Under the pieces are notes generated by a model that had not been told where the DNA came from, searched no databases, and worked only from the letters and a program-made list of their open reading frames with translations. A stretch of 64,000 nucleotides of DNA, from the NCBI RefSeq assembly GCF_003991355.1, contig NZ_RCSU01000001.1, positions 62,001 through 126,000 of the forward strand, read 5' to 3'. This DNA is from Pseudoflavitalea rhizosphaerae (GTDB lineage: Bacteria; Bacteroidota; Bacteroidia; Chitinophagales; Chitinophagaceae). Both the position numbers and the translations under genes were made by a program. Within the stretch, counting starts at the first letter, position 1, and each line of letters opens with the position of its first letter. Positions 26,544 through 36,339 of the stretch are shown piece after piece.

Positions 26544-28694
26544 TTAATTAACACGCCCTTCCAAAGCCAGCAGAAACGCATAGTTGAGGGCGTCCTCGCG
26601 GAGGCTTTCAAAACGGCCGGAAGCGCCGCCATGCCCCGCATCCATATTGGTTTTGAAGAGAATAACATTCTTGCTCTTGTTGAATTCCCGCAATTTGGCC
26701 ACCCATTTGGCAGGCTCGAAGTACTGCACCTGGGAATCGTGGAGACCAGTAGTAACCAGGATATTAGGGTAGTTCTTCGCCTCAACGTTATCATAGGGAG
26801 AATAGGACTTCATGTAGAAATATTCTGTGCTGTCAGCAGGATTGCCCCACTCCTTGTACTCGCCGGTGGTGAGTGGAATACTGGCATCGCTCATGGTGGT
26901 GATCACATCCACAAAGGGAACTTCTGCCACTACCCCGTTCCACATTTCAGGGGCAAGGTTCAGCACAGCGCCCATCAGCAAACCGCCGGCGCTACCGCCA
27001 TTGGCATAGAGATGTTTATTACTGGTATAGCTCTCTTTCACCAGAAATTCACCGCAATCGATGAAATCATAGAAAGTATTCTTCTTTTTGAGGAGATGGC
27101 CGTTATCGTACCAGGTCCTGCCCATTTCCTGACCACCACGCACATGCGCAATGGCATAGATGAAGCCCCGGTCAACCAGTGAGATCACAGTGCTGTTGAA
27201 GCCAGGGAATATGCTGTTACCGTATGAACCATAGGCCATCAGCAATAATGGATTGGCTCCATCTTTCTTCATTCCTTTTTTGTACAGCAAGGTAACAGGT
27301 ACTTTCACACCATCGCGGGCAGTGGCCCAGATGCGGTCTGTTTCGTATCCCTCTTTTTTATAACCGATCACTTCCGTTTCCTTCTTCACTGTTTTTTCTT
27401 TCGTATCCATATTGTAATCGATCACGGTATAAGGCGTGGTCATGGAAGTATAAACGATACGAAGGATATTGGTGTTGGACTCAGGATTGCTGCTTTGTCC
27501 GGCCGTGTACACTTTTTCATCGAACGCAATGTACTCGTCTTTCTTCGAAGCCTGGTTGATCACGCGGATCTGGCGCATGGCGTCTTTCACTTCAGTGAGC
27601 ACCAGGTGATTCTTGAATGTATTGAAATCAGCGATATACACATCCTTACGGGCGGGGATCAGTTCAATCCAGTTCACTTTTCCTGTTTTTCCATCTTCTG
27701 AAGTCATCACACGGAAATTGGGCGCGTCCCAATCTGTGAGGATATAGAACTTTCCGTCTGCCGCATGATCGATATGATACTGAAAATCCATTTTGCGCGG
27801 TTCGAATACTTTGAATGTTCCTGTTGGGTCAGATGCATCGAGCAGGCGGTACTCCGTGCTCACTTCGTTCATACTGGAAGCAATGGTCACATATTTCTTT
27901 GAGCGTGTACGCCCGATGTCAAGATAATAACGATCATCTTTTTCTTCATACATCAGTACATCATTCCCGGGGTCCGTGCCAAGTGTGTGGCGATAGACCT
28001 GGTAGCCAAGCAGTGTAGTGGTATCCTGCAAAATATAGAAGATGGTCTTATTATCGGCAGCCCAAACGATGGAACCGCCTTCCACATTGGGAATGGTTTC
28101 AGGATATACTTCACCGGTAGTGAGGTTTTTGATCTGCAGATTGTAGAGGCGGCGGCTCACATGATCTGTGGTGAAGGCGGCCAGTTCATTGTTATCGCTG
28201 ATGCGGATAACACCAACGCTGTAGTACTTATGTCCTTCCGCCATCTTATTCTGATCGAACATGATCTCTTCGGGAGCATCCAGGCTTCCTTTCTTGCGGC
28301 AAAAGATGGGGTACTGTTTGCCTTCTTCAAACTTGTTGTAATAGAAATAACCGTTGTTCAATACGGGAACGGATTCATCTTTCTCCTTGATGCGGCCTTT
28401 CATTTCCTGGAAGAGTTTTTCCCGGAGCTCTTTGGTGCCTGACATCATCGTGTCTACATAAGCATTCTCTGCTTTGAGGTAGTCTATAACTTTTGGGTTT
28501 TCTCTTTCATTGAGCCAGTAATATTCGTCCACCCTCTTATCTCCATGCATGAGGAATTCTTTCGTTTTCTTTTCAACAGTTGGAGTGGGAATATTCTCAG
28601 GCCATTGGTATGCTTGGTTCATCTTTGAAGGATTTTGATTACAGCCGGCGATAATCGGGGTAATCAACAGGAATTTGTGCAGATTTTTAATCAT
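26544..28694 (-). CDS. S9 family prolyl oligopeptidase (oligopeptidase B-like), lipoprotein
   Basis: 716 residues. A short lipoprotein signal ends at the lipobox IIAGC (Cys18). A seven-bladed propeller region (about 80-430) precedes the alpha/beta-hydrolase domain. Catalytic residues: Ser in GGSAGGLLMG, Asp in TGLHDSQVQYFEP and His in DAGHGGASGRF. GDKRVDEYYWL near residue 50 is the typical N-terminal motif. It would cleave short peptides after basic or prolyl residues at the cell envelope. The downstream gap to the ABC-F gene is 76 bp. Confidence 0.95.
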   Translation of the reverse strand: MIKNLHKFLLITPIIAGCNQNPSKMNQAYQWPENIPTPTVEKKTKEFLMHGDKRVDEYYWLNERENPKVIDYLKAENAYVDTMMSGTKELREKLFQEMKGRIKEKDESVPVLNNGYFYYNKFEEGKQYPIFCRKKGSLDAPEEIMFDQNKMAEGHKYYSVGVIRISDNNELAAFTTDHVSRRLYNLQIKNLTTGEVYPETIPNVEGGSIVWAADNKTIFYILQDTTTLLGYQVYRHTLGTDPGNDVLMYEEKDDRYYLDIGRTRSKKYVTIASSMNEVSTEYRLLDASDPTGTFKVFEPRKMDFQYHIDHAADGKFYILTDWDAPNFRVMTSEDGKTGKVNWIELIPARKDVYIADFNTFKNHLVLTEVKDAMRQIRVINQASKKDEYIAFDEKVYTAGQSSNPESNTNILRIVYTSMTTPYTVIDYNMDTKEKTVKKETEVIGYKKEGYETDRIWATARDGVKVPVTLLYKKGMKKDGANPLLLMAYGSYGNSIFPGFNSTVISLVDRGFIYAIAHVRGGQEMGRTWYDNGHLLKKKNTFYDFIDCGEFLVKESYTSNKHLYANGGSAGGLLMGAVLNLAPEMWNGVVAEVPFVDVITTMSDASIPLTTGEYKEWGNPADSTEYFYMKSYSPYDNVEAKNYPNILVTTGLHDSQVQYFEPAKWVAKLREFNKSKNVILFKTNMDAGHGGASGRFESLREDALNYAFLLALEGRVN

Positions 28695-28788
28695 GTTCGT
28701 TGGTTTGAAACAGTGGGAAAATTACAACATCCCTTCTGTTGAAACCATCCGCTCATCACTGGTTAACAAAATTGGTGGGGACTGGGTA

Positions 28789-29280
28789 TTACTGATCGAT
28801 GGTGGCCAGCAATGCAGGCAGGTCCAGCGGTTCAGTCACCATTTGCAAATTGCCTCCGGCATCGAGCGGCCATTGCTCTCGCGGTTTATCCCAGTAGAGC
28901 TCTACTCCATTGCCATCGGGATCATCGAGATAGATCGCTTCGGAAACGCCATGATCGGAAGCGCCGGTGAGCGGGTAACGTGCTTCAAGCAATCGTTTCA
29001 GGACCACGGCCAGGTCTCTTCTCGTTGGATAGAGAATAGCGGTATGAAAAAGTCCGGGCGATTTACGCGATGCCGGCGGCTGGTCTTTACTGTACCAGGT
29101 ATTGAGGCCGATATGATGATGGTATCCGCCGGCTGAGATGAACACGGCCTGGTTGCCGTATCGCTGCATGATCTGAAAGCCCAGTAATCCCTGGTAAAAA
29201 TCGAGAGCTTTATCAAGATCGGAAACTTTCAGGTGAACATGTCCGATTCTCGTTTGTGCGGGAACGGTATACTCGCTCAT
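28789..29280 (-). CDS. VOC (glyoxalase/extradiol dioxygenase) superfamily protein
   Basis: 163 residues from the ATG at 29280 (MSEYTVPAQTRIGHVHLKVSD). The first beta-alpha-beta-beta-beta module contains GHVHLKVSDLDKALDFYQ with a metal-type His (about residue 14) and GYHHHIGLNTW with further His. A second module with SEAIYLDDPDGNGVELYW supplies the conserved Glu. The similarity is to CatE-like catechol-2,3-dioxygenase N-terminal halves. As a single pair of modules it may act as a dimer. The substrate is unknown. Upstream lie repeat copy 4 and the sdhB terminator. Confidence 0.88.
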   Translation of the reverse strand: MSEYTVPAQTRIGHVHLKVSDLDKALDFYQGLLGFQIMQRYGNQAVFISAGGYHHHIGLNTWYSKDQPPASRKSPGLFHTAILYPTRRDLAVVLKRLLEARYPLTGASDHGVSEAIYLDDPDGNGVELYWDKPREQWPLDAGGNLQMVTEPLDLPALLATIDQ

Positions 29281-29346
29281 AATGTGATTTTTGGATGATT
29301 GAATGTACAACAAAAAGGCGGAGTGCCGGCTTCTGGCGGAGTGCTG

Positions 29347-29452
29347 CCAGTCGCACGCCTCCGGCGAGTGACGGTTATTTGTTCGCCTCCGGCGAACACC
29401 GCGTCGCCGGAGGCGACTAAATAGAAGTCACTCGCCGGAGGCGAGCGACTGG
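29347..29452 (-). repeat. Interspersed palindromic repeat, copy 4 (reverse)
   Basis: 106 bp with outer arms CCAGTCGCACG and CGAGCGACTGG (one mismatch). The inner order is GTTCGCC...GGCGAAC, ACCGC, GTCGCC...GGCGAC, the reverse of copy 1. It starts 67 bp upstream of the VOC gene and ends 10 bp from the sdhB terminator hairpin. Confidence 0.92.
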
Positions 29453-29461
29453 GCACCCCCA

Positions 29462-29494
29462 AAGTAAAAGGGCCAACCTTTGGTGGTTGACCCT
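29462..29494 (-). terminator. Intrinsic terminator of the sdhCAB operon
   Basis: The arms AGGGTCAACC and GGTTGGCCCT (minus strand) pair with one wobble position and are followed by TTTTACTTT. It lies 25 bp after the sdhB stop. Confidence 0.75.
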
Positions 29495-29518
29495 ATACAT
29501 ATTTTGTTCACCCACAGA

Positions 29519-30280
29519 TTACTCGGCAGAGTAACCGGCACGCTGGTACTCGAAGTTGAGGCGCGCGATATTGGTGATGGAGATCTCTTTGGGACAAACT
29601 GCTTCGCAGGCGCCGGTATTGGTGCAGGCGCCGAAACCTTCTTTGTCCATTTGCGCCACCATATTCAGTGCACGGCTCTTGCGCTCGGGATCACCTTGTG
29701 GCAACAGTGCCAGGTGGCTCACTTTCGCGCTGAGGAAGAGCATGGCGGAACTGTTCTTGCAAGCGGCAACGCAGGCGCCGCATCCGATGCAGGCAGCGTT
29801 GGCGAAGCTCAGGTCAGCCTTGTCTTTCGGGATCAGTATATTATTGGCGTCCTGTGCGTTCCCGGTATTTACGGAGATATATCCGCCCGCCTGAACAATG
29901 CGGTCGAATGCGGTACGGTCCACCACCAGGTCTTTCACCACAGGGAAAGCCTTGGCGCGCCAGGGTTCTACAGTGATGGTGTCTCCATCCTTGTAGGCAC
30001 GCATGTGCAGCTGGCAGGTGGTATTCGCATGCCATGGACCGTGAGGACGGCCATCGATGTACATGGAGCACATGCCACAGATGCCTTCACGGCAATCATG
30101 GTCGAAGGCAATGGGGTCCTTACCTTCAGCGATCAGCCGCTCATTCAATACGTCGATCATTTCCAGGAACGACATTTCCGAAGAAACATCTTTCACATCA
30201 TAGGTTTCAAAACCGCCCGCATCGTTCCTGCTTTTCTGTCTCCACACTTTCAGTGTAAGATTCATATTATAATGTTCCAT
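29519..30280 (-). CDS. sdhB: Succinate dehydrogenase/fumarate reductase iron-sulfur subunit
   Basis: 253 residues. The [2Fe-2S] ligands are in CREGICGMC (63-71) plus Cys89. The [4Fe-4S] site is [11 protein letters not shown] (164-174), and the remaining cluster ligands are in [12 protein letters not shown] (219-230). It passes electrons from the flavin of SdhA to quinone. A second in-frame ATG five codons in ([10 protein letters not shown]) is an equally plausible start. It is the last gene of sdhCAB, 18 bp after sdhA. Confidence 0.97.
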   Translation of the reverse strand: MEHYNMNLTLKVWRQKSRNDAGGFETYDVKDVSSEMSFLEMIDVLNERLIAEGKDPIAFDHDCREGICGMCSMYIDGRPHGPWHANTTCQLHMRAYKDGDTITVEPWRAKAFPVVKDLVVDRTAFDRIVQAGGYISVNTGNAQDANNILIPKDKADLSFANAACIGCGACVAACKNSSAMLFLSAKVSHLALLPQGDPERKSRALNMVAQMDKEGFGACTNTGACEAVCPKEISITNIARLNFEYQRAGYSAE

Positions 30281-30298
30281 AGACGATAGATGTAGTTG

Positions 30299-32272
30299 TT
30301 ATTTATAGCTACGCTGAGTTGGTTTAGCTACTTCAAAGTTGAGGTCTTCCCTGTGCATATTCCATTTGTGATCACCCTGGTATTCCCACGCTGACACATA
30401 AGCGAAGTTGGCATCGTCGCGTTTTGCTTCGCCTTCTTCTGTTTGTGACTCTTCGCGGAAGTGACCGCCGCAGCTTTCATTGCGGTTGAGCGCATCGATG
30501 CACATCAGTTCGCCCAGTTCCAGGAAATCGGCCACACGATTGGCTTTATCCAGCTCAGGATTCATTTCATTGATGGCTCCGGGAATGCGTACATCGCTCC
30601 AGAATTCCTTTTTCAGTTGCCGGATCTCAGTGATGGCTTCCTGCAATCCTTTCGCATTGCGGGCCATACCACATTTATCCCACATGATCTTACCAAGGCG
30701 TTTATGGAAGCTCTCCACGGTTTTGGACCCCTTGATGCTCATCAGTTGGTTGATCCTGTCTGCCACTTCTTTTTCAGCGGCATCAAATGCAGGGTGATTG
30801 GTAGGGATACTTTTTGTAGCGATATCTTTTGCAAGGTAGTTACCGATTGTGTAAGGGATCACAAAATAACCATCGGCCAGGCCCTGCATCAGAGCAGAAG
30901 CGCCGAGACGGTTAGCGCCGTGATCGCTGAAATTGGCTTCACCAAGACAATAAAGTCCGGGCACTGTGGTCATCAGTTCATAATCCACCCAGAGGCCGCC
31001 CATGGTGTAGTGCACCGCGGGATAAATGCGCATCGGGGTTTCGTATGGGTTCTCGCCGGTGATCTTTTCGTACATATCGAAAAGGTTACCGTATTTCTCT
31101 TTCACTACTGCTTTACCCAGTTTGGTGATCTCTTCGGGAGAAACATTGGAGAGGCCATGTTTACCAACTTCGATCTCTCCGTAACGCTGGATGGCATTAG
31201 CGTAATCCAGGTAAACGGCCTGTTTGGAAGTTCCTACTCCGTAACCGGCATCGCAACGCTCTTTGGCGGCGCGGCTGGCCACGTCGCGGGGAACGAGGTT
31301 ACCGAATGCGGGGTATCTTCTTTCCAGGTAATAATCCCTTTCATCTTCAGGGATGTCGGCCGCTTTGCGATCGTCGTTCTGTTTTTTGGGGACCCAGATA
31401 CGGCCGTCGTTACGCAGGCTCTCAGACATGAGAGTGAGTTTACTCTGGTGGTCGCCGCTCACAGGGATACAGGTGGGGTGGATCTGCGTGAAGCAGGGAT
31501 TGGCGAAGTAAGCTCCTTTCCTGTGCGCTTTCCAGGCTGCCGTTACGTTGCTGCCCATGGCGTTGGTGGAAAGATAGAAAACGTTGCCATAACCACCGGA
31601 GCATAACAGTACAGCATGACCGAAATGACGTTCGAGCTTACCGTTAACGAGATCACGGGCGATGATGCCGCGGGCTTTGCCATCGATCATAACGATCTCC
31701 AGCATCTCGTGACGGTTGTACATTTTCACGTTACCAAGAGCGATCTGGCGTTCCAGGCTCTGGTAAGCGCCTATGAGGAGCTGCTGCCCGGTCTGACCGG
31801 CAGCATAGAAAGTTCTTTGTACCTGTGTACCGCCGAATGAGCGGTTGCTGAGCAGGCCGCCGTATTCGCGGGCGAAAGGAACACCCTGCGCCACACATTG
31901 GTCAATAATATTACCACTCACTTCGGCCAGGCGATGCACATTGCCTTCGCGTGCACGGTAGTCGCCACCTTTGATGGTATCATAAAAAAGACGGAAGACC
32001 GAGTCCCCGTCATTCTGATAATTCTTGGCGGCATTGATACCACCTTGCGCTGCGATACTGTGTGCACGGCGTGGAGAATCCTGGAAACAGAAGGCTTTCA
32101 CTTTATAACCGAGCTCACCCAGCGAAGCCGCAGCCGAAGCTCCGGCAAGACCAGTTCCAATAACGATCACCTCCAGTTTGCGCTTGTTTGCCGGGTTCAC
32201 CAGGTTGCAATGGCCTTTATACCATGTCCATTTCTGATCCAGGGGGCCGGCAGGAATTTTTGCATCTAACAT
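30299..32272 (-). CDS. sdhA: Succinate dehydrogenase/fumarate reductase flavoprotein subunit
   Basis: 657 residues, the longer B. subtilis/Bacteroidota-type SdhA. The dinucleotide fold is [15 protein letters not shown] near residue 37. The flavinylation segment is [16 protein letters not shown] (His attaching FAD), and [11 protein letters not shown] carries the dicarboxylate-site residues. [17 protein letters not shown] and [18 protein letters not shown] are the C-terminal FAD motifs. It oxidises succinate to fumarate (or the reverse) on the cytoplasmic side. It is flanked by sdhC (51 bp) and sdhB (18 bp). Confidence 0.98.
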   Translation of the reverse strand: MLDAKIPAGPLDQKWTWYKGHCNLVNPANKRKLEVIVIGTGLAGASAAASLGELGYKVKAFCFQDSPRRAHSIAAQGGINAAKNYQNDGDSVFRLFYDTIKGGDYRAREGNVHRLAEVSGNIIDQCVAQGVPFAREYGGLLSNRSFGGTQVQRTFYAAGQTGQQLLIGAYQSLERQIALGNVKMYNRHEMLEIVMIDGKARGIIARDLVNGKLERHFGHAVLLCSGGYGNVFYLSTNAMGSNVTAAWKAHRKGAYFANPCFTQIHPTCIPVSGDHQSKLTLMSESLRNDGRIWVPKKQNDDRKAADIPEDERDYYLERRYPAFGNLVPRDVASRAAKERCDAGYGVGTSKQAVYLDYANAIQRYGEIEVGKHGLSNVSPEEITKLGKAVVKEKYGNLFDMYEKITGENPYETPMRIYPAVHYTMGGLWVDYELMTTVPGLYCLGEANFSDHGANRLGASALMQGLADGYFVIPYTIGNYLAKDIATKSIPTNHPAFDAAEKEVADRINQLMSIKGSKTVESFHKRLGKIMWDKCGMARNAKGLQEAITEIRQLKKEFWSDVRIPGAINEMNPELDKANRVADFLELGELMCIDALNRNESCGGHFREESQTEEGEAKRDDANFAYVSAWEYQGDHKWNMHREDLNFEVAKPTQRSYK

Positions 32273-32323
32273 ATAACCAATTTATGGTTTGCAGTTTATG
32301 AAGTCACTGATACAAGATGAATA

Positions 32324-33028
32324 TTAGTCGATTCGCACCCATCCTAAATAGCAGGCGATGGGCATCAGGGCAAATACGACAGGAACGATGATGGAGAAAC
32401 CGATCCCGATACTCTTCACCATCTTCAGGTATTTATTATTATGTACCCCGATTGTTCTGAATGCACTTTGGAAACCGTGCATCAGGTGGTATGCCAGGGA
32501 GATACAGGCGATGATATATAATACAACCATCACAGGATTCTGGAATACTTCGATCATGCGGGCGAAAAGATCATGCTGTTCCGCATCGTAGGCGGCAGGC
32601 GCCAGGTTATGTGAGATCCGGGAATCCCACCAGAACTGTGATACGTGGAGAATGAGGAACATCAGGAGCAATGTGCCGAGAAGCCCCATGCTGCGGCTGT
32701 ACCACTTGGAACCTTTGTTACCCATCGGAACCGCATAGGCGACGCCGCGTTTTGAATTGTTCTGCGCAGTAAGCAGATACCCCTGTACTATATGGAGTAT
32801 GATACCGGCAAAAAGACCTACCTCCGCAATGCGGATCAGGATCATCGCTCCCATGAAATGGGCAGCCCTGTTGAAAATTTCACCATTATCTGTGGGATCG
32901 AAAAGATCCGCAAAGATGCAGGAGTTAATACTGACGTGAATAATGAGAAAAAGAATCAGGAAAATTCCGGTGAAACCCATAACGAGTTTCTTACCGATGG
33001 AAGACGTAAAAAGTTCAGACCATTTCAT
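32324..33028 (-). CDS. sdhC: Succinate dehydrogenase cytochrome b subunit
   Basis: 234 residues with five predicted membrane helices, the single-anchor di-heme type found in Bacteroidota and Bacillus. Candidate heme-ligand His are in LFLIIHVSINS, GIILHIVQGYLL, LLMFLILHVSQF and ISLAYHLMHGF. It anchors SdhAB and transfers electrons to menaquinone. It is the first gene of sdhCAB. Confidence 0.95.
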   Translation of the reverse strand: MKWSELFTSSIGKKLVMGFTGIFLILFLIIHVSINSCIFADLFDPTDNGEIFNRAAHFMGAMILIRIAEVGLFAGIILHIVQGYLLTAQNNSKRGVAYAVPMGNKGSKWYSRSMGLLGTLLLMFLILHVSQFWWDSRISHNLAPAAYDAEQHDLFARMIEVFQNPVMVVLYIIACISLAYHLMHGFQSAFRTIGVHNNKYLKMVKSIGIGFSIIVPVVFALMPIACYLGWVRID

Positions 33029-33374
33029 CTGAAAAAGATTTTGTTATAAAAGCGCACTGAACTGAATGGGTGCGCAACCTGGCGTCTGAGAAGGTTCCAG
33101 CATGGAAGGATGAGCGTTAAGCTCTGATTGTGGAATAAGTGATATCTATCAACTTCCCGATGATGCTCATCCGGCCAAAAGCCTTGCCTGTCTTTATCAC
33201 CGTCTCATGGTCAACACTATAGAAAGCAGTCATGAGATAGGGTTGCGTTTTGCCGCTCAGACGCAAAAGTAACGCAGCGAGGTCAAATATCATATAATTG
33301 TAAAAATTTTCTGCTTGACTCTTGAAATTATTAATTTATTAAAATGCATATCTTAGCCGCCTAAAACCAACCGA
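33029..33374. other. Divergent intergenic region between sdhC and accD, 346 bp
   Basis: No gene is supported. On the minus strand 33264-33271 reads TACTTTTG, a full -7 match for the sdh operon, with a TTTG only 12 nt further upstream (too close for the consensus). On the plus strand the last 80 bp before accD are AT-rich without a clear consensus box. Confidence 0.55.
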
Positions 33375-34286
33375 ATGAAACAAGAAGAGGACTTTGACGC
33401 CAACCTGGCAGGCGAAGATGGCCGGAGCGAAGAGTCAAAGAGCAGTTGGTTCAAGAGGATTAAGAAAGGTATTCTGACCAGTACTGCCGAAAAGAAAGAA
33501 ACCCCTGAAGGGCTCTGGAGCAAATGTCCCGATTGTGGCTATATCTGCACCGTAACCGAACTGAGGGAAAATCTTTTCGTTTGCCCTAAATGCGCCTACC
33601 ATCACCGCATTGGTAGCGCCGAGTATTTTGAGATCCTGTTTGACGACAACCAATACGAAGTATTGTTTGAAAATATCCGCTCGAAAGACTTCCTTCATTT
33701 CACAGACCTGAAACCCTACGGCAAAAGACTGCAGGAAACCTGGGGCAAAACGGACCTGACCGATTCTATCCGTGTTGCCCAGGGTAAGATCAAATCACTC
33801 GACTTCATGGTAGCCTGTATGGATTTCGAATTCATCGGAGGCTCACTGGGAAGTGTAATGGGCGAAAGGATCGCCAGGGCCGCAGACATCTGCATAGAAA
33901 AGAAGATCCCACTCATGATCATCTGTAAATCAGGTGGCGCCCGAATGATGGAATCCGCTTTCTCGCTCATGCAGCTGGCCAAGGTATCCGGTAAATTATC
34001 GCAGCTCACCGATGCACAGGTACCTTATATATCTTTCCTGACAGATCCATCCTTCGGCGGTATCTCAGCTTCCTTCGGTATGCTGGGCGACCTCAATATT
34101 GCCGAACCCGGCGCCCTTATCGGTTTTGCCGGACCACGCGTGATCAAGGAAACCATCAAGAAAGACCTGCCCGAAGGATTCCAAAGAAGCGAATTCCTTC
34201 TTGAACACGGCTTTCTCGATTTCATTGTGCCACGTAAAGAATTGAAAGACAAACTGGCTACCGTTCTGAATCTTTTCAGGAACTAA
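33375..34286 (+). CDS. accD: Acetyl-CoA carboxylase carboxyltransferase subunit beta
   Basis: 303 residues. The zinc ribbon is formed by Cys51, Cys54, Cys70 and Cys73 (CPDCGY and CPKCAYH). The crotonase-like carboxyltransferase domain follows with MVACMDFEFIGGSLGSVMGE and PLMIICKSGGARMMES. It transfers the carboxyl group from biotin carrier protein to acetyl-CoA in the first step of fatty-acid synthesis. The N-terminal 25 residues are acidic and extra relative to the core. smpB follows 77 bp downstream. Confidence 0.97.
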   Translation: MKQEEDFDANLAGEDGRSEESKSSWFKRIKKGILTSTAEKKETPEGLWSKCPDCGYICTVTELRENLFVCPKCAYHHRIGSAEYFEILFDDNQYEVLFENIRSKDFLHFTDLKPYGKRLQETWGKTDLTDSIRVAQGKIKSLDFMVACMDFEFIGGSLGSVMGERIARAADICIEKKIPLMIICKSGGARMMESAFSLMQLAKVSGKLSQLTDAQVPYISFLTDPSFGGISASFGMLGDLNIAEPGALIGFAGPRVIKETIKKDLPEGFQRSEFLLEHGFLDFIVPRKELKDKLATVLNLFRN

Positions 34287-34301
34287 CAGCGCCATACACC
34301 G

Positions 34302-34348
34302 CAATACGAAATGTGAACAAGGATTTCCGAACTTCGCATTTCGTATTG
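34302..34348. promoter_or_regulatory. Long inverted repeat between accD and smpB
   Basis: The 16-nt arms CAATACGAAATGTGAA and TTCGCATTTCGTATTG pair with one mismatch around a 15-nt loop. No T-run follows on either strand, so it is not a standard terminator. It could be an RNA hairpin that stabilises the accD message or tunes smpB translation, or an operator. Confidence 0.5.
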
Positions 34349-34363
34349 TGTTATAAAGAACAA

Positions 34364-34801
34364 ATGACAGAGATCCGCAACAGATCAGCTTATCACGACT
34401 ATTTCATCGAAGACCGCTACGATGCCGGCATCGTACTGGCAGGCACCGAAGTGAAATCACTCCGCGAAGGCCGCGCCAGCTTCAATGATGCCTATTGCTT
34501 CTTCCATAAAGGAGAGCTCTGGATCAAAAGCCTTCACATCACCGAATACAGTCACGGTACCTACAACAATCACGTACCCACGCAGGAACGCAAACTCCTG
34601 CTCCATAAAAAAGAACTGCGCAAACTCGAAGCAAAGATCAAAGAGAAAGGCTACACCATCGTACCACTCCGTATTTACTTCAATGAAAAGAGTATTGCAA
34701 AAATGGAAATAGGTCTTGGCAAGGGTAAGAAATTGTACGACAAACGCGAGACCATCAAACAACGCGATACAGAGCGCGAGATGAAACGTTACATGAAATA
34801 A
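34364..34801 (+). CDS. smpB: SsrA-binding protein SmpB
   Basis: 145 residues from the ATG at 34364 (MTEIRNRSAYHDYF). Conserved features are AGIVLAGTEVKSLREGRAS, AYCFFHKGELWIKSLHI and the basic C-terminal tail KKLYDKRETIKQRDTERE, which inserts into the ribosome. It delivers tmRNA to stalled ribosomes. The frame is open further upstream, but that part falls in the inverted repeat and does not resemble SmpB. Confidence 0.97.
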   Translation: MTEIRNRSAYHDYFIEDRYDAGIVLAGTEVKSLREGRASFNDAYCFFHKGELWIKSLHITEYSHGTYNNHVPTQERKLLLHKKELRKLEAKIKEKGYTIVPLRIYFNEKSIAKMEIGLGKGKKLYDKRETIKQRDTEREMKRYMK

Positions 34802-34891
34802 GCGATCCCTACTTTACAACATACGCACATACTGTGCATTAAAACAAGCTATCGGGTAGTTTGGCTTGATTTTTTCTGCCTATCTTCACGT

Positions 34892-36139
34892 ATGTTCAAA
34901 AAACTATTCTTCTGGACAAGCGCGTTGATCCTCACCCATCAATCACAGGCGCAGTCTGCATCCGGCTCCTGGTACGGTAAAGCCGATGTGGCAGCACAGG
35001 GCTCTTACAGCAACTACCTTACAGAACTGGTACTCCAGCAGAAAGGAAATGAAGTGGAAGGCGTTTTCGGTTATTATTTCAAAGACACTTACCAGAGCTT
35101 CTTTGTGCGCGGCAAATTCAACAAGGCAACCCGCGAAGTAACTATTCCCAATCTTCCCATGTTACTCTATGCATCCACCGCCCGCAACGGCATCGAATGC
35201 CCCATGAGCTTCGTGGGTAAACTGATGGTAAGCCAGGCAAAAAGCACCTTGAACGGCTCATTCTACGCCAACGATAAATACAAATACACCTGCCCCGAAC
35301 TGAAGGTCACTTTCACGATGGACCGCACAGAAAGCACAGCCACAGACGTGCTTCGCAATATGGCAGTTGGACAACGATTCTGGAAACCGCAGGAAGAAGA
35401 TGTTGTAGTGGAAACGAAGAAAGAAGAACCTGTAGTAATTGTAGAGAAAAAACAGGACTCAGAGAATACACTGATCGCGAAGAAAGCTGATGAAGCAGTG
35501 AAGACCGAAATAAAAAAAACACTCACCAAAGAAGAAGAAACTGCACAAAAACAAGCTGAACTGATAAAAGACGGCGAGCTTGCCAAAAAAGAAGCGGAAG
35601 CCGTAGTTAAAGAAACAGTAGCGGAACGCAAGCCTGTTGTTCCCTCAGTTTCCACGCCACGGGTAGACGTTCCCGTTACCAGAACCCTCTCCCCTGCTGA
35701 GAACAATGCCACAAAGATCACCATCACTCCCAAACTGGAAGAATCTCTCACAGAGGCTTTCAAAAAAAGAAAGAATATCTACAGCAAAGATCTGGAAGTG
35801 GACAGCGACTCCATCCGCATCACTTTCTATGATAACGGTGATATCGATGGAGATAGCATCTCTGTTTTCCTCAATGGCGCACCTGTACTCGCCAACCAGA
35901 TGATCACAGACCGGGGCACCAATATCTATGTGAAATTAGATAGTATGAAAGCGGTGAACGAGATCAGCATGTTTGCACAGAACCTCGGCACTTATCCGCC
36001 CAATACAGCTTTGATGGTGGTAACCGATGGCAGCACGAGATATGAGGTATACCTGAGCAGCAGCCTATCACAGAATGCAACGGTAAGACTGGTAAGAAAA
36101 AAGCGGCAGGATGATCCACACCGGTTGAGATTGAAATAA
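34892..36139 (+). CDS. Secreted protein with Lys/Glu-rich middle, unknown function
   Basis: 415 residues. A signal peptide (MFKKLFFWTSALILTHQSQAQ) precedes a globular beta domain of about 150 residues (SGSWYGKADVAAQGS; VEGVFGYYFKDTYQSFFVRG). Then comes a low-complexity region of about 110 residues rich in Lys, Glu and Ala (coil-like), and a C-terminal beta domain (SDSIRITFYDNGDIDGDSISVFLN). The layout suggests a periplasmic or surface protein with two domains and a flexible linker. No enzyme motif is seen. The next 33 codons after the stop stay open in the same frame, which is probably chance. Confidence 0.85.
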   Translation: MFKKLFFWTSALILTHQSQAQSASGSWYGKADVAAQGSYSNYLTELVLQQKGNEVEGVFGYYFKDTYQSFFVRGKFNKATREVTIPNLPMLLYASTARNGIECPMSFVGKLMVSQAKSTLNGSFYANDKYKYTCPELKVTFTMDRTESTATDVLRNMAVGQRFWKPQEEDVVVETKKEEPVVIVEKKQDSENTLIAKKADEAVKTEIKKTLTKEEETAQKQAELIKDGELAKKEAEAVVKETVAERKPVVPSVSTPRVDVPVTRTLSPAENNATKITITPKLEESLTEAFKKRKNIYSKDLEVDSDSIRITFYDNGDIDGDSISVFLNGAPVLANQMITDRGTNIYVKLDSMKAVNEISMFAQNLGTYPPNTALMVVTDGSTRYEVYLSSSLSQNATVRLVRKKRQDDPHRLRLK

Positions 36140-36307
36140 AAAACTTTTAGATTCAATCTTCTGCCACCTGACCCGGGAAGTAAGGTTACCAACAACAACA
36201 AAACTGCCGCAAGACCTGTAACAACGATACAGCCGAAGTAGCGCAACAGGCAGTATACGCATGCTTTCAGGAAACCCATAAGCATATCATTATGCACTGC
36301 AAGGCAA

Positions 36308-36334
36308 GAGGAACGCTGCAGCATTCCTCTTTTT
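36308..36334 (+). terminator. Intrinsic terminator
   Basis: The arms GAGGAA and TTCCTC enclose a GCTGCAGC palindrome, and TTTTT follows on the plus strand. It lies 169 bp after the stop of the secreted protein gene and just before the convergent MerR gene end. Confidence 0.7.
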
Positions 36335-36339
36335 CATTC

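Noticed and set aside
30461-31606. A 381-codon open frame antisense to sdhA
   Set aside because: SdhA is intact with FAD and substrate motifs, and the antisense product has no family features.
36140-36238. In-frame 33-codon continuation after the stop codon of the secreted protein (readthrough)
   Set aside because: There is no readthrough context or conserved domain, and a run of this length without a stop is likely by chance.
35992-36324. Leucine-rich 110-codon frame on the minus strand after the secreted protein gene
   Set aside because: It overlaps the real gene's 3' end and the terminator; the hydrophobic stretch reflects CAA/AAC repeats on the other strand.
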